A stretch of 64,000 nt of DNA from an uncultured Clostridia bacterium (GCA_944368775.1 CALVXB010000011.1:18667-82666); one strand, 5' to 3'. Shown: positions 45,549-55,494, counted from the stretch's first letter. Translations and numbers: made by a program. Notes: generated by a model not told the origin, from the sequence alone.

Positions 45549-47084
45549 TCAGCCTTCGGAGAGCATCGCCTTGATCTTCTGCTTGTCCGGCTTGCCGGAG
45601 GAAGTGAGCGGGAGGGCGGGCACGACCATGACGCGGACGGGCATCTCGAGCCGCGTCAGAACGGACTCCATTTCATGCAGCAGCTCCCCTTCCGTGCGGG
45701 CGCAGCCCGTCTTGAGGACGACCATGGCGGCGGGGGCCTCCGTGCTCTTTGCGTCGCGGATGCCGACGACGCTCGCCGTGTACACGCAGGGCAGGCTCAT
45801 GATCTTTTTTTCGACGCCGACGGTGGAGATGTTGTTGCCGCTGCGGATGATGATGTCCTTTTTGCGGCCGCTGATATACAGCGTTCCGTCCGCGTCGAAG
45901 TAGCCGAGGTCGCCCGTATGCAGGAAGCCGTCTGCATCGATCGCCTCGCGCGTAGCTTCTTCATCATTATAATAGCCGAGCATGAGCGTCATGCCGCGCA
46001 CGCAAATCTCCCCTTCCTCTCCGCAGCCGAGGCGCTGCCCGTCCTCGCCGATGACGTACGCGTCCGTCATGGGGTAGAGCTTGCCCACGCCCGCGGCGCG
46101 CTCCTCGACGGGCGCGTCGAAGTTGGAGGTGCTGACGCCGACGCACTCGCTCATGCCGTAGCCGGGCATGAGACGCAGGCCGAGCTCGCCCTCGATAAAG
46201 CGCATCTGCTCCGCCGTGAACGGCCCGCCCGCCATCAGCCCAAGGCGCAGGGAAGAGAGGTCGTAGCGGCGGTTGCGCCCGTCCTTCAAAAGTTCCAAAA
46301 AGAAGGTGGGCACCGAGTAGATGACGGAGATCTTGCGCCGCTCGATACATTGCAGGATGTACTCGATGTCGATATTCTGCGGGAAGAACAGCTCGTGCCC
46401 GCAGAAGAGGGAGCAGGCGGCGACGGCGAAGCCGAACACATGGTTGAGCGGCAGCAGCGCGATGGCGACGTCTTGCGGGCCCTGCCCGAACAGCGGCATG
46501 GCGTCGGCAGGGTTGGCGACGCAGTTTTTGTGCGAGAGCAGCACCGCCTTCGACACCCCCGTCGAGCCGGAGGTGAAGATGATCATGAAGGGCTCCTCTG
46601 CCCTGACCGCTGCGGCCGCCTCCTCGAACGCCGCGCGGCCGCCGGGCGCATCGAAGGTAACGGGGACAGTCGCGCCGCCGCCCGAGAGCTTCCAATTTCC
46701 GCCCGCGGAGATGCCCTCGTCCGCCTCCTCGTTGGTGAGGATAAAGTCCGGCGTCATCTTCACGCCGGTATCCCGCAGGTACGTCTGTACGGGGAAGTGC
46801 GCGTCCGTCAGCGCCGCGATCGCGCCGACGGACGCCGCCGCGACGGCGAGCAGCACGGTGTCGATGCAGCGGGTGGCGCGCAGCGCCAACAGGTCGCCCT
46901 TCTTCATGCCGCAGGCCAAAAACTGCATGGCCGCCGACTCGACGCGGCCGAGCGCGTCGCGGAAGGTGACCTCTTCTCGCTCGTTGGACAGCCAGACCTT
47001 GTCCGGCGTGTGCGCCGCGTGGTCTTTGAGGTAGTGATAGAGCGTCTTTTGGCATTGCTGTCTTTTGGTTTCTGTGATGTTCAT
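45549..47084 (-). CDS. Acyl-activating (AMP-forming) ligase, DltA/acyl-CoA synthetase type
   Basis: The product is 511 aa, of the ANL superfamily. It makes an acyl-adenylate and passes the acyl group to a thiol. Seen: the P-loop-like IIFTSGSTGVSKAV, PGYGMSECVG, the hinge TGDLGYFDADGTLYISGRKK and the catalytic lysine in LTSSGKPDKQKIK. The acyl substrate cannot be read from sequence. I chose ATG at 47084, seven bases from GAGGG; an ATG two codons earlier is too close. It lies 27 bp behind an MBOAT gene, the same order of partners as in dlt-like systems, but no carrier protein gene is present. Confidence 0.82.
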   Translation of the reverse strand: MNITETKRQQCQKTLYHYLKDHAAHTPDKVWLSNEREEVTFRDALGRVESAAMQFLACGMKKGDLLALRATRCIDTVLLAVAAASVGAIAALTDAHFPVQTYLRDTGVKMTPDFILTNEEADEGISAGGNWKLSGGGATVPVTFDAPGGRAAFEEAAAAVRAEEPFMIIFTSGSTGVSKAVLLSHKNCVANPADAMPLFGQGPQDVAIALLPLNHVFGFAVAACSLFCGHELFFPQNIDIEYILQCIERRKISVIYSVPTFFLELLKDGRNRRYDLSSLRLGLMAGGPFTAEQMRFIEGELGLRLMPGYGMSECVGVSTSNFDAPVEERAAGVGKLYPMTDAYVIGEDGQRLGCGEEGEICVRGMTLMLGYYNDEEATREAIDADGFLHTGDLGYFDADGTLYISGRKKDIIIRSGNNISTVGVEKKIMSLPCVYTASVVGIRDAKSTEAPAAMVVLKTGCARTEGELLHEMESVLTRLEMPVRVMVVPALPLTSSGKPDKQKIKAMLSEG

Positions 47085-47111
47085 TTTCATTCCCTCTTGA
47101 TATTATTTTTT

Positions 47112-48605
47112 CTAAAATTGGAAATACGCGAAGCCGCTCACGTCTGCATTGGTGAGCAGCGCGATCCAACAAAAGGCGATGGTGAGCACGCCGAACGCCG
47201 CCATGGCGTAGGCGGAAGTCTTGACCGCCGCCTCTCCGCCGCGCAGGGGCGGCAAAGACGGCTGCGGCAGGTCGTCTTTGGTCAGGCGGCAGATGACCGC
47301 CATGCCGACGAAGCTGACGGCGAGCTGCAAAAAGTCTGTAAAGCCCATGCCCAGACTTTCAAACGCGGAAGAAAACACCTGCACGCCCCCGCCCCACGCG
47401 GTGAACATCTGCACATATGCCCGGCCGATCTGCGCGATGTCGCTCGAACGGAACATCACGCTGCACAGCGTGAACAGGAAGATGATGACCGCCTGGCGCA
47501 GAAAGCGGATGGTCGGCTCGTGCAGGTCGATGTGCAGCCGCTCGCACGCCCGGCGGACGGGCTTGCGGATGAGCGACTCGATGCACACGAACACGCCGAC
47601 GGTGACGCCCCACAGCACGAACGTCCAGTTGGCGCCGTGCCAGATGCCGCAGAGCGCGAACACGATGAGGGTATTGAGCAGCTTGCGCGGCACCCCCTTG
47701 CGGTTGCCGCCCAGCGGGATGTACACGTACTCGGTGAACCACACGTTGAGCGTGATGTGCCAGCGGCGGAAAAACTCGGTAAAGCTCGTGCTGGAGAGCG
47801 GCTCGTTGAAGTTTTGCGTCAGCTTGACCCCCATCAGCCGCGCCGAGCCCATCGCGATCTCCGAATAGCCGGCAAAGTCGTTGTAGATCTGGATGAGGAA
47901 GAGGAAGGCGGCGATAAAGACGGCGAGCCCGTTGGCGGCGGAGAGGTCTGCAAAGACTTTATCCACAAAGATGCCGCAGAAGTCCGCCACGACCACCTTG
48001 CGGAAGAACCCGGAGATGAGCCACCGCATGCCGTCGGTAAAATATTCTTTTTTGAAGGTGTGCTCTTCGTGCAGCTGCGGCAGCAGCGCGCCGGGGCGCT
48101 CGATGGGGCCTGCCACGAGCTGCGGGAAGTACACCACATACAGCGCGAAGTACCCGAAGTGCGGCTCCGGCTCGTAGTCTCCGCGGTACACGTCGACGAC
48201 GTACGAGAGGGTCTGGAAGGTGAAAAAGGAGATGCCGACGGGCAGGATGACGTTGAGCACGATGCTGTTTTGGTCGGCGTTGAACAGGCGTATGACGCCG
48301 ACGACCGCTTCCAGCAAAAAGTTGATATACTTGAAGAAGATGAGGATGCCCAGGCAGATGATGAGCGTCACGATGAGCAGCGCGCGGCGCACCTTTTTGC
48401 TCTGCGTCTTCTTCATCAGGTTGGACGCGACGTACGCCGTGACCGTCGTCGTCATGAGCAGGACGATGAGCCACGCGTTCCAACTCATATAAAAGAAGTA
48501 GGAACAGATGAGCAGCATGATCCAGCGGAATTTGTGCGGGAGCAGCCAATACATCCCGACGACGACGGGCAGGAAGATGAGGAACTGCCAAGAATTAAAG
48601 TTCAT
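47112..48605 (-). CDS. MBOAT-family membrane O-acyltransferase
   Basis: The product is 497 aa with about ten or more hydrophobic helices. MNFNSWQFLIFLPVVVGMYW is the usual AlgI/PatA/DltB-like start. The core has LPVGISFFTFQTLSYVVDVY, then FFRRWHITLNVWFTEYVYI and the catalytic histidine in GIWHGANWTF. Such proteins move acyl groups across the membrane to surface polymers. The ATG at 48605 overlaps the stop of the 81-aa gene by four bases (ATGA). Neighbours supply acyl activation (ligase) and extracytoplasmic SGNH domains. Confidence 0.92.
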   Translation of the reverse strand: MNFNSWQFLIFLPVVVGMYWLLPHKFRWIMLLICSYFFYMSWNAWLIVLLMTTTVTAYVASNLMKKTQSKKVRRALLIVTLIICLGILIFFKYINFLLEAVVGVIRLFNADQNSIVLNVILPVGISFFTFQTLSYVVDVYRGDYEPEPHFGYFALYVVYFPQLVAGPIERPGALLPQLHEEHTFKKEYFTDGMRWLISGFFRKVVVADFCGIFVDKVFADLSAANGLAVFIAAFLFLIQIYNDFAGYSEIAMGSARLMGVKLTQNFNEPLSSTSFTEFFRRWHITLNVWFTEYVYIPLGGNRKGVPRKLLNTLIVFALCGIWHGANWTFVLWGVTVGVFVCIESLIRKPVRRACERLHIDLHEPTIRFLRQAVIIFLFTLCSVMFRSSDIAQIGRAYVQMFTAWGGGVQVFSSAFESLGMGFTDFLQLAVSFVGMAVICRLTKDDLPQPSLPPLRGGEAAVKTSAYAMAAFGVLTIAFCWIALLTNADVSGFAYFQF

Positions 48606-48847
48606 TTGCCGCTCCTCCTGCGGATATAGACGACGGCGCTGACCAAGAAGAAGACCATGGTCACGGTGCCGAGCTCGCCGAGCGTCGCGCCGAGCAGCGC
48701 GGCGCAGCAGGCGACGGCGATGAAGATGAGCATGGCGCACGCGACGAGGATGCCGTGCATCCTCTTTGCAAAGCAGGTGACCAGCAGCGCCAGCGCGAGC
48801 GCGAAGCCTATGGTGATGACAGGCTGTGTCAAAAATACACTTTCCAT
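48602..48847 (-). CDS. 81-aa membrane protein in the acylation operon
   Basis: Three hydrophobic spans (about 7-25, 33-50 and 55-73) and a short basic tail (YIRRRSGK) fill almost the whole protein. The start lies 3 bp from the stop of the upstream SGNH gene and the end overlaps the MBOAT start, so it is tightly coupled. Its place recalls the small membrane proteins beside DltB or AlgI. No family is recognised. Confidence 0.75.
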   Translation of the reverse strand: MESVFLTQPVITIGFALALALLVTCFAKRMHGILVACAMLIFIAVACCAALLGATLGELGTVTMVFFLVSAVVYIRRRSGK

Positions 48848-48850
48848 CGC

Positions 48851-50329
48851 TTATCCCTCGTATCCCGACAGGTAGTCTTTATACGCGCCCCAATTATAGT
48901 GGGTGGCGAACAGCTCGAGCGCGGAGGCGGGCACGCAGACGCGGAACCCTTCCGTCCCGGCAAACAGGTCGGTGCCCACGCCGCAGGGCACGGTGTGCAG
49001 CAGCCTGATCTCCTGCAGGCGGGTGCAGCCGGAAAAGCTGCCGTCGTAGATCATGCGGATGCTGCCCGGAATGATGACGCGCGAGAGGTCGGCGTCGTTT
49101 TGGAACACCGCCGCCTCGAACATGGTCACCTGCCGCCCCTCGTAGGTGGAAGGGATGGTCAGCTGCGCCCGCCCACGCCCCTCTTCCGTCAGGCCGGTGA
49201 TGACGGCGACCTCCGCCTCCTGCGCCTCGTCCTGCACGAGCTCGTACAGGAAGCAGTCGGCGTCGGCATTGTCCCCTTCCTCCACTTCCCCCGCGGGGAT
49301 CTCGGGCTTTGCGGGCACCTCGATGCGCGTCGGGGTATCGATGGAGAGCTGCGCCTTGAGGTCCTCGACGATCTGCCACGTGTAGGCGAACATGCCGCTC
49401 GAATTCATGTGCAGGTTGGAGTCGTAGAACCACTCGTAGTCCATCACATAGTCGACGGGGTGGCCCAAGACGTCCATATCGAGATTTTCGAGCAGGTGCG
49501 CATAGAAGGCGTCCATCGTCTCCTGCGCGGTGCCCTCCTCGAGGGCGAGGCGGTTGGCGGGCGCAAAGCCGTAGTAGATCTGCGCGCCGACCGAGCGGAC
49601 GTACGCCGCATACTCGTTGACGTAGTCGATAAATCCCTCGCCGAAGATGTCCGTCTGAAAGGAGATGAGCGCATTGGCGTCGTAGCCGAAGGGCATGGTG
49701 TTGTACGGGCGCTCGTAGGTCATGTAGCCGACCTCGTTGCCCGCGGCGTCGTCAAAGGAGGCCTGCATATACACGCCGTCCACCTGCGGCTTGCTGCCGC
49801 TCGCCGTATAGGCGAACTTGCTCTGCGCGAAGTCGAAAAACGCCTTGGCCATCGACACCTTGTCCTCGCCGGAGAGGTAGCCGAGCAGGGAATGGTCTGC
49901 GTCCGCGGCGAACCACATTTCGCCGGCGGAGAATTCCAGCGAGAGGCTGGGCGCGTACTGCTCGGGCGCAAAGATGACGATATCCCCCGCGCCGATGCCC
50001 GCCTTGGAAAGGTCGAGCATGGCCTTGGTGCCGATGGCGCCGTACAAGCCGAACACGACGGCGCTGTAGCCGGGGATCTCCGCGTCGATGAGGTCGGGGC
50101 GGATGCCGAACGCCATCGCGCTGTTGCCGACGAAGACGATCTTTTTCCCCTCCGTGCTTTGCAGGCGGTCGACCATATGTGTCAGTTCCCCGTAGTAGGT
50201 CTCGTCGTACCGCGGCGGGGTCCAGAATACGCTGCCGAACAAGGTGAGCGGCACGGCCGCAAAAAATACCGCGGCCAGCGCCGCCGCCAGGACGGCTCTG
50301 ATGATACGAATGCTCTTTTTCATGCTCAT
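48851..50329 (-). CDS. SGNH-like surface acyltransferase/esterase with a BspA-type repeat domain
   Basis: The product is 492 aa. An N-terminal membrane segment (about 10-32) anchors it outside. KKIVFVGNSAMAFG (S70) and, much later, DSNLHMNSSG give the Ser and Asp/His motif of SGNH hydrolases, as in DltD and AlgX/AlgJ, which finish O-acylation of surface polymers. The last 110 residues are BspA-type leucine-rich sequence (VTMFEAAVFQNDADLSRVII, FSGCTRLQEIRL), a surface-binding module. The ATG at 50329 has only a weak ribosome site (TTGAAG). It directly precedes the small membrane and MBOAT genes. Confidence 0.75.
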   Translation of the reverse strand: MSMKKSIRIIRAVLAAALAAVFFAAVPLTLFGSVFWTPPRYDETYYGELTHMVDRLQSTEGKKIVFVGNSAMAFGIRPDLIDAEIPGYSAVVFGLYGAIGTKAMLDLSKAGIGAGDIVIFAPEQYAPSLSLEFSAGEMWFAADADHSLLGYLSGEDKVSMAKAFFDFAQSKFAYTASGSKPQVDGVYMQASFDDAAGNEVGYMTYERPYNTMPFGYDANALISFQTDIFGEGFIDYVNEYAAYVRSVGAQIYYGFAPANRLALEEGTAQETMDAFYAHLLENLDMDVLGHPVDYVMDYEWFYDSNLHMNSSGMFAYTWQIVEDLKAQLSIDTPTRIEVPAKPEIPAGEVEEGDNADADCFLYELVQDEAQEAEVAVITGLTEEGRGRAQLTIPSTYEGRQVTMFEAAVFQNDADLSRVIIPGSIRMIYDGSFSGCTRLQEIRLLHTVPCGVGTDLFAGTEGFRVCVPASALELFATHYNWGAYKDYLSGYEG

Positions 50330-50399
50330 TTTGCTTCAAGAAGTAGTGCCGCGCGGGCGGGGCGCCCGCATGAAACGGCTCTCTGTGCGGGCGGGGCGC
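50330..50399. repeat. Short direct repeat between the two SGNH genes
   Basis: GCGGGCGGGGCGCC occurs at 50353-50366 and 50387-50400, a 34-bp period. The second copy overlaps the end of the lipoprotein gene. Similar 33-34 bp repeat pairs lie at the 3' ends of two other genes in the window. Confidence 0.6.
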
Positions 50400-52250
50400 C
50401 TATGCGAGGTAGGGCTCCAGCGCCTGCAGCAGCCGCTGCGTGTGCTCTGCGGCCGCCGCCGAGCCGAGATGGTAGTCCGAGTTATAAAATCTGCCGCCGC
50501 GGTACAGGCAGTCTGCCACGCCCACGAGGACGGGGTACTCCGCAAACGCCTGCGCGCTCATGGCGTCAAATTGCAGGGCGCGCTCGTAGCACTGCTGCAG
50601 CTTCTCGTCTTCGTCGCCCCCGCCGTCGAACAGCTCGTAGGCGAGCCCGTCGACGTTGAGCGCCGCGTTGGAGAGGAGGACGCGCACGCCCTTCTCTTCA
50701 AACGAGCGGTACATTTGCTTGCGGCGCTCCACCGGCGCGCCCGTGAGGAATTCCTCGTGCAGGCCTGCCTCGTGCGTGAAGGGGGTATTTGTGCCCCGCT
50801 CCGGCTTGTAGGTGGTAAATTCCCCCGTCTCCCCGTCCACATACCCCCAATTGCCGAGCGCGTCGATCTCCTGCACATAGTCGGCGTACGACTTATCTTT
50901 GCGGGTGGAGCGCACGACGTTGAAGGAATTGAAGGAGGTAAAGATGTTGTTCACGCCGCGGATATCGACGTGCGCGAGGAGGTCGAAGTTGCTCTCCAGC
51001 CCGTGCCAGATGCGCTCGTCGGAGATGCCCGCCTCCGCCATCATCGGCTCTCTGCCCGTTTCGGGGATGTGGATGAGGATATCCCCCGCGCGCATGTACG
51101 GCCGTATCATTTCAAACTGCATATATGCGTTGAAGTGCGCGTTGAGCGCCATGTTGATGACGACGTACCCGCGGTCGGCGAGAGCATCCGTCATCTGCTT
51201 GGTATCGACGCTGAAAAAGGACCCCGAGCCGCCGAACACGACGATCTTTTTGCTGTCTTTATGCTTGATGAGGATGTCGTACTTGTCGGCGAGGTTCGAG
51301 TGCCTGTCGAAGTCTGTCCACTTGGGCGGTTCGACCGCGTTGATGCGCAGCGTTTTCAGGTCGGGGCAGTCGACAAAGCTCTGGTTGGATATACTTTCGA
51401 CGTTGTCGAATATGTACAGATCTTGCAGGCTGCAGCTGCGGAAGGCGCCGCCCTGCACCGTCAGTTCCGTATTCGGCAGAATGACCGTCTGCGCCGCGCA
51501 GTTTGTAAAGCAGCCGGCGTCGATCTGCAGCACCGGCCGCCCGCCGATGCGGGGCGGGATGCACACCGTCTGCGCGCCGCCGCGGTACTCCGTCAGCCGC
51601 ACGCCGCCGCCATCTTCCGTCGGCGCATAGGCGAAGTCGGCCGCGTCCGACCACGGCGCCCATTCGGCATACAGCAGCATGCTCTCCCCCTCTTCGACGC
51701 TCACCCGGCTGCCGAGGCCGACGTGCGCGCCGCTGCCGTCCGGCGCGGTGTTCCAGCCGATCAGCGTATACCCCTCGCGGGAGAGGTCTGCACCGATGTC
51801 CGTATTCTGACGGATGTGGTGAGAGAGGTCGTACGGCTCGAGCGCGACGCCCGCGCCCGTGCGCGCAAATTCTCCCCCGTTCCCGTCGTAGACGATGGTG
51901 CCCGAAGACTCGACCAGCTCGAGCTGCACCCGCTGCGTGCGCGTCACGCAGGGCAGCGTGAGCTGCGCAGAAGTTTCGCCGTAGACGATGCTGCTCCCCG
52001 CGTAATCTGCATCGCTCAAAAAAAGGCCCTCCTCCGGCGTCACCGTCACAGTCAGGTCTTCTCCCGTTTTTACCGAAAAGGTATTGCCGCTCCCCTCTCC
52101 GCCCTCGACGCGGTACCGGCCGTCGTCGACAAAGGTCACGCGGACGGTATCGCCGCGCTCGAACGTGTCCTCGGCGGGCACCGAACAAGCGGCAAGCGAC
52201 AGCAGCGAAAGCGCCGCGATCATGCAGGCGAGCGAACGACTTGCTCTCAA
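50400..52250 (-). CDS. Lipoprotein with InlB-type repeat, leucine-rich repeats and an SGNH-like domain
   Basis: The product is 616 aa. The signal peptide ends in the lipobox LAAC (C22). A Listeria-Bacteroides repeat (IVYDGNGGEF, GYTLIGWNTAPDGSG) is followed by BspA-like repeats (CFTNCAAQTVILPNT, FVDCPDLKTLRI). The C-terminal half has KKIVVFGGSGSFFSVDT and NSDYHLGS, which fit the Ser and Asp/His motifs of SGNH enzymes. It may be the second extracytoplasmic partner of the MBOAT system. The start is TTG at 52250 with AAAGGAG eight bases upstream; an ATG nine codons later would cut into the signal peptide. Confidence 0.72.
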   Translation of the reverse strand: MRASRSLACMIAALSLLSLAACSVPAEDTFERGDTVRVTFVDDGRYRVEGGEGSGNTFSVKTGEDLTVTVTPEEGLFLSDADYAGSSIVYGETSAQLTLPCVTRTQRVQLELVESSGTIVYDGNGGEFARTGAGVALEPYDLSHHIRQNTDIGADLSREGYTLIGWNTAPDGSGAHVGLGSRVSVEEGESMLLYAEWAPWSDAADFAYAPTEDGGGVRLTEYRGGAQTVCIPPRIGGRPVLQIDAGCFTNCAAQTVILPNTELTVQGGAFRSCSLQDLYIFDNVESISNQSFVDCPDLKTLRINAVEPPKWTDFDRHSNLADKYDILIKHKDSKKIVVFGGSGSFFSVDTKQMTDALADRGYVVINMALNAHFNAYMQFEMIRPYMRAGDILIHIPETGREPMMAEAGISDERIWHGLESNFDLLAHVDIRGVNNIFTSFNSFNVVRSTRKDKSYADYVQEIDALGNWGYVDGETGEFTTYKPERGTNTPFTHEAGLHEEFLTGAPVERRKQMYRSFEEKGVRVLLSNAALNVDGLAYELFDGGGDEDEKLQQCYERALQFDAMSAQAFAEYPVLVGVADCLYRGGRFYNSDYHLGSAAAAEHTQRLLQALEPYLA

Positions 52251-52398
52251 AACTTTTTCTCCTTTGGCGGTTTTTTTCTTCTATACAAGGTTACCCCCTT
52301 GCCGTTGATACGGCAAGGGGACCTTTTACAGGGCCGCGGCGCGTCCGGCGGAGGCACCTTCCGCGCCGCGGCATTCGGTTGTGTTGCTGCCTTGCGGC
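52251..52398. other. Gap with two hairpins inside the operon
   Basis: An 11-bp perfect stem CCCCTTGCCGT/ACGGCAAGGGG lies near 52296-52321 and a longer stem with GCCGCGGCGCG arms near 52333-52374. Neither is followed by a good T-run on the minus strand, so they may attenuate or stabilise rather than stop the transcript. Confidence 0.5.
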
Positions 52399-55300
52399 TT
52401 ACTGCATCTGTTTGAGCGACTTGCGGATGGAGAAGATGCCCCAGACCACGAGCGCCACGCCCACGACAACGTCGGCGACGATGAGCGCCGTGAGCCACCA
52501 TTCCATGCTGTACCCGACAATATCCACGTTCATGGAGTTGCTGTTTGCGACGGTGTAGAGGATGTTCTTGGCGGACTGACGCACGATGTACACGTCTTCG
52601 ATGCTGTTTGCGTCTACGTCGTTCCAATACAGTTCGGGCAGGGAGACGAGGATGAGGTCGTTGCCTGCGTAGACCATCTGGCGGGAGTTCATGTACGCTT
52701 CCGTCTTATAGTCGCAGATGGCGAGGCCGACGAAGCCCCACTCGTCGCGCAGGATCTCCGTCATCAGGCGGTAGTCGCCGCCCGTCCAGCGGGTGCCGAT
52801 GCGGTTGAACGAGCTCATGATGCCCGTGCTGCCCACATACGCGGTGATGCCGTCTTCGGCAGCGGCCGCGCAGACAGCGTCGTCGCCCTTGACGGCGATC
52901 TCAAACGGCTTGAGGTACAGCTCGCGCAGCGCCTGCTCGGTGAGGTAGGTCGCGATGCCCGAGCGGTCGGTCTCTTGGTCGTTGACTGCGAAGTGCTTGA
53001 GGTCGGTGTAGACGCCCTTGGAAGCGGCGCCGTTGACGACCTGTACCGCCATCTTGCCCGAGAACACGGGGTCTTCGGAATAGTACTCGAAGTTACGGCC
53101 GGAGAAGGGGCTCCTGTGCAGGTTGATCGCGGGGGCGTACCAGCCGGAATACGGCAGGTTGTTGCCCGTCGTCGAACCCCAGACGCCGTTGTCGCCGACG
53201 ATGCGGCCCATCTGGTAGGCGAGATCTTTGTTCCACGTCGCCGCGATGAGCACTTCGGAGGAGAAGGTCGTGTTGCCGGTGAAGAAGTTATTCATGAAGT
53301 TGACGAAGCCGATAGGGCCGTCAGAGTCGTTGGTGAGGTTTTTACCGATCTTTTCGATGGCGGCCGTCTTGAAGGCGCCGTCGTTGATGAGCGTGGTCAT
53401 TTCGGCGATGGTCAGGCGGCGCATGAGCGGCTCCCAATCTTCGTCGTCGTACGCCACTTTGCCGTCCTCGCCGAGCAGGTCGCGCAGGGTGAGCTCCCCT
53501 TCCTGATCGAGCACGTACGCGATGACTTCTTCATCGGTGACCGAGTCGGGGTTTGCGGAGTCGATCTCTGCGCGCACGCTGTCCGCCCAGGCGGCCGCGT
53601 CGGCAGCGACGTCCGTGTTGTTGTGCGTCACGTCTGCGATAGCATCCTTTTCGCCCGCGATATACGCGCGCTCTTCGATGCCGTCCGCCTGCGGGAAGGT
53701 CCCTTCAAAATCGACGCGGCTCATGCCCTTTCTGACGACGCTTTCGCCCTGCGCATTGTCGACGTACACGTTCTGCAGGCGATAGTCGCTGTCGTCGAGC
53801 TGGTCCTCGTTGCCGCTGTAGCGGTTGACGACGGTGTTGCCCGTTTCGGGATCCTCTGCAAATTGGATGTTGGAAGAAAGTTCGACGGTAGCCGACGCAT
53901 ACACGTTGGCGGGGTCGTCGATGTGCGAATTTTTCGCGGCGTAGAAGATGTAATCGCCGGGATCCAGCTCGTAGCCCATGAAGCCGTTGCTGTTCGCATC
54001 GTTGTAGTCGTACGAGGCGAGGGCGTACGCGTCGACGGTGAAGGTCACCGTCTGGCTGCCGTCCGCCTCAAGCATATCCGTCTTGGCGAAGTCGACCAGC
54101 TGCACGCGCGACTTTTCGATGCCGCCCGCGGTGTAAGGCAGGGTGACGTACAGCTGCACGACGTCCTTGCCCGCGATGTCGCTGACGTTCTGCACGTCGA
54201 CCGTGATGGTCAGCGAGCCGTCCTCCCCGTCAAGGCTGCCGGAGATCTCCATGCTCTGTTCAAAGGTGGAGTAAGAAAGCCCGTAGCCGAAGGGGAAGCG
54301 CACGTTCTGCTCGTACCAATTCGGGTTGACCACCCTCTCTTCGTACGCGCGCGTCTCGTAGTAGCGATAGCCGATGTAGATGCCCTCTTCATAGGCGATG
54401 TACGACTCGCTCATCGAGTTTTCACCGTTTTCGGTGAACGCCGTGCCCTTCGCGCCGTCGTTGACCTGCGTGTTGTCGCCGAAGTTCTGCCAGGTCGGGT
54501 CTTTGGAGAAGTCTTTGGCATAGATGTCCGTCGTCTTGCCCGAAGGGTTGGTGTTCCCGTTGAGGAAATCGCCGAAGGCATTGATGCCCGAGACGCCCGT
54601 GCCGCCGATCCAGACCACCGCGTCGATACGCGGGTCGTCCGGCTGGTTGTTGAATTGGTCGATAAAGTCGCACTGGAAGCTGGTCAGCGTGTTGAGGACG
54701 ACGATGACGTTGTCGAAGCGGTCGGTGACCATCTTGAGCATGTCTTCCTCGTTCTGGTCGAGCTGCAGGTAATGCCTGCCCTCGATGCCGCCGTTAGACA
54801 TATCCTGCGCGCGGGGGAGGTCGAAACTTTCGCCGCCGATACGGGAGATGACCACGAGCGCGGCGTCGTTATAGCTGCGGAAGGAAGAGATGACGTCGTT
54901 CGTATAGCTGGTGATCGGGGTCTCGCCGATGGGCAGGGTGGGCGCCGTGTCTGCGCCCGTGCTCAGCGTGGGGTTGTCTCCGCGGCCGGAGCCGGAGGCG
55001 CTGCCCTCATAAAACTCCTGCAAGGTGGGGTTGACGTCGTAGCCGCCGTCGGCGAGCGCCTCGTACAGCGTGGTCGCCGTCTCGCCCGAGCCGCCGCCCG
55101 AGCCGGAACCGCCGTACACGAGGTTGACGGAGTTCTTGCCGAACACGGAGATCTTCGGGCGCTCGGCAGCCGCATCCGTCTCCGATTCGGGAGTGCGGAT
55201 GGGCAGGCCGTTGCCGTCGTTCATGAGCAGGACGAACCCTTCGCTGGCGATCTGCACGTTGAGCGCGTCGCCCGCTTCCTTCGATTCCTGCTTGCTGTTA

Positions 55301-55494
55301 TAATCGGATGTATAGATCTGTTCCACGCCTTCGCGCATGATGGGACCGGGGCCGCCGAGGACGGTGCCGATGATCGAGCGGAACGGGCCGGTGACGAGGA
55401 TGGTCGCGACGAGCAGCAGTGCGACCACTGCGATCGTCACGCTGAACCATACCACGCTGCCGCGGCGTTTGAAGATGGCTTTTAACACTTTCAT
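52399..55494 (-). CDS. Second membrane-anchored GH3 enzyme with swapped domain order
   Basis: The product is 1031 aa. Hydrophobic segments lie at about 13-38 and near the C-terminus (about 993-1017, then FSIRKSLKQMQ). The GH3 C-terminal domain comes first (SEGFVLLMNDGNGLPI), then a fibronectin-like part, then the barrel with LKHFAVNDQETDRSG (H834) and the nucleophile in GLAICDYK (D928). A Gly/Ser-rich loop GGSGSGGGSGE lies near residue 130. The ATG at 55494 has CAGGAAATC just upstream and AAGGAGG further away. It follows the CBM-like lipoprotein by 18 bp, probably its partner in binding substrate. Confidence 0.87.
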   Translation of the reverse strand: MKVLKAIFKRRGSVVWFSVTIAVVALLLVATILVTGPFRSIIGTVLGGPGPIMREGVEQIYTSDYNSKQESKEAGDALNVQIASEGFVLLMNDGNGLPIRTPESETDAAAERPKISVFGKNSVNLVYGGSGSGGGSGETATTLYEALADGGYDVNPTLQEFYEGSASGSGRGDNPTLSTGADTAPTLPIGETPITSYTNDVISSFRSYNDAALVVISRIGGESFDLPRAQDMSNGGIEGRHYLQLDQNEEDMLKMVTDRFDNVIVVLNTLTSFQCDFIDQFNNQPDDPRIDAVVWIGGTGVSGINAFGDFLNGNTNPSGKTTDIYAKDFSKDPTWQNFGDNTQVNDGAKGTAFTENGENSMSESYIAYEEGIYIGYRYYETRAYEERVVNPNWYEQNVRFPFGYGLSYSTFEQSMEISGSLDGEDGSLTITVDVQNVSDIAGKDVVQLYVTLPYTAGGIEKSRVQLVDFAKTDMLEADGSQTVTFTVDAYALASYDYNDANSNGFMGYELDPGDYIFYAAKNSHIDDPANVYASATVELSSNIQFAEDPETGNTVVNRYSGNEDQLDDSDYRLQNVYVDNAQGESVVRKGMSRVDFEGTFPQADGIEERAYIAGEKDAIADVTHNNTDVAADAAAWADSVRAEIDSANPDSVTDEEVIAYVLDQEGELTLRDLLGEDGKVAYDDEDWEPLMRRLTIAEMTTLINDGAFKTAAIEKIGKNLTNDSDGPIGFVNFMNNFFTGNTTFSSEVLIAATWNKDLAYQMGRIVGDNGVWGSTTGNNLPYSGWYAPAINLHRSPFSGRNFEYYSEDPVFSGKMAVQVVNGAASKGVYTDLKHFAVNDQETDRSGIATYLTEQALRELYLKPFEIAVKGDDAVCAAAAEDGITAYVGSTGIMSSFNRIGTRWTGGDYRLMTEILRDEWGFVGLAICDYKTEAYMNSRQMVYAGNDLILVSLPELYWNDVDANSIEDVYIVRQSAKNILYTVANSNSMNVDIVGYSMEWWLTALIVADVVVGVALVVWGIFSIRKSLKQMQ

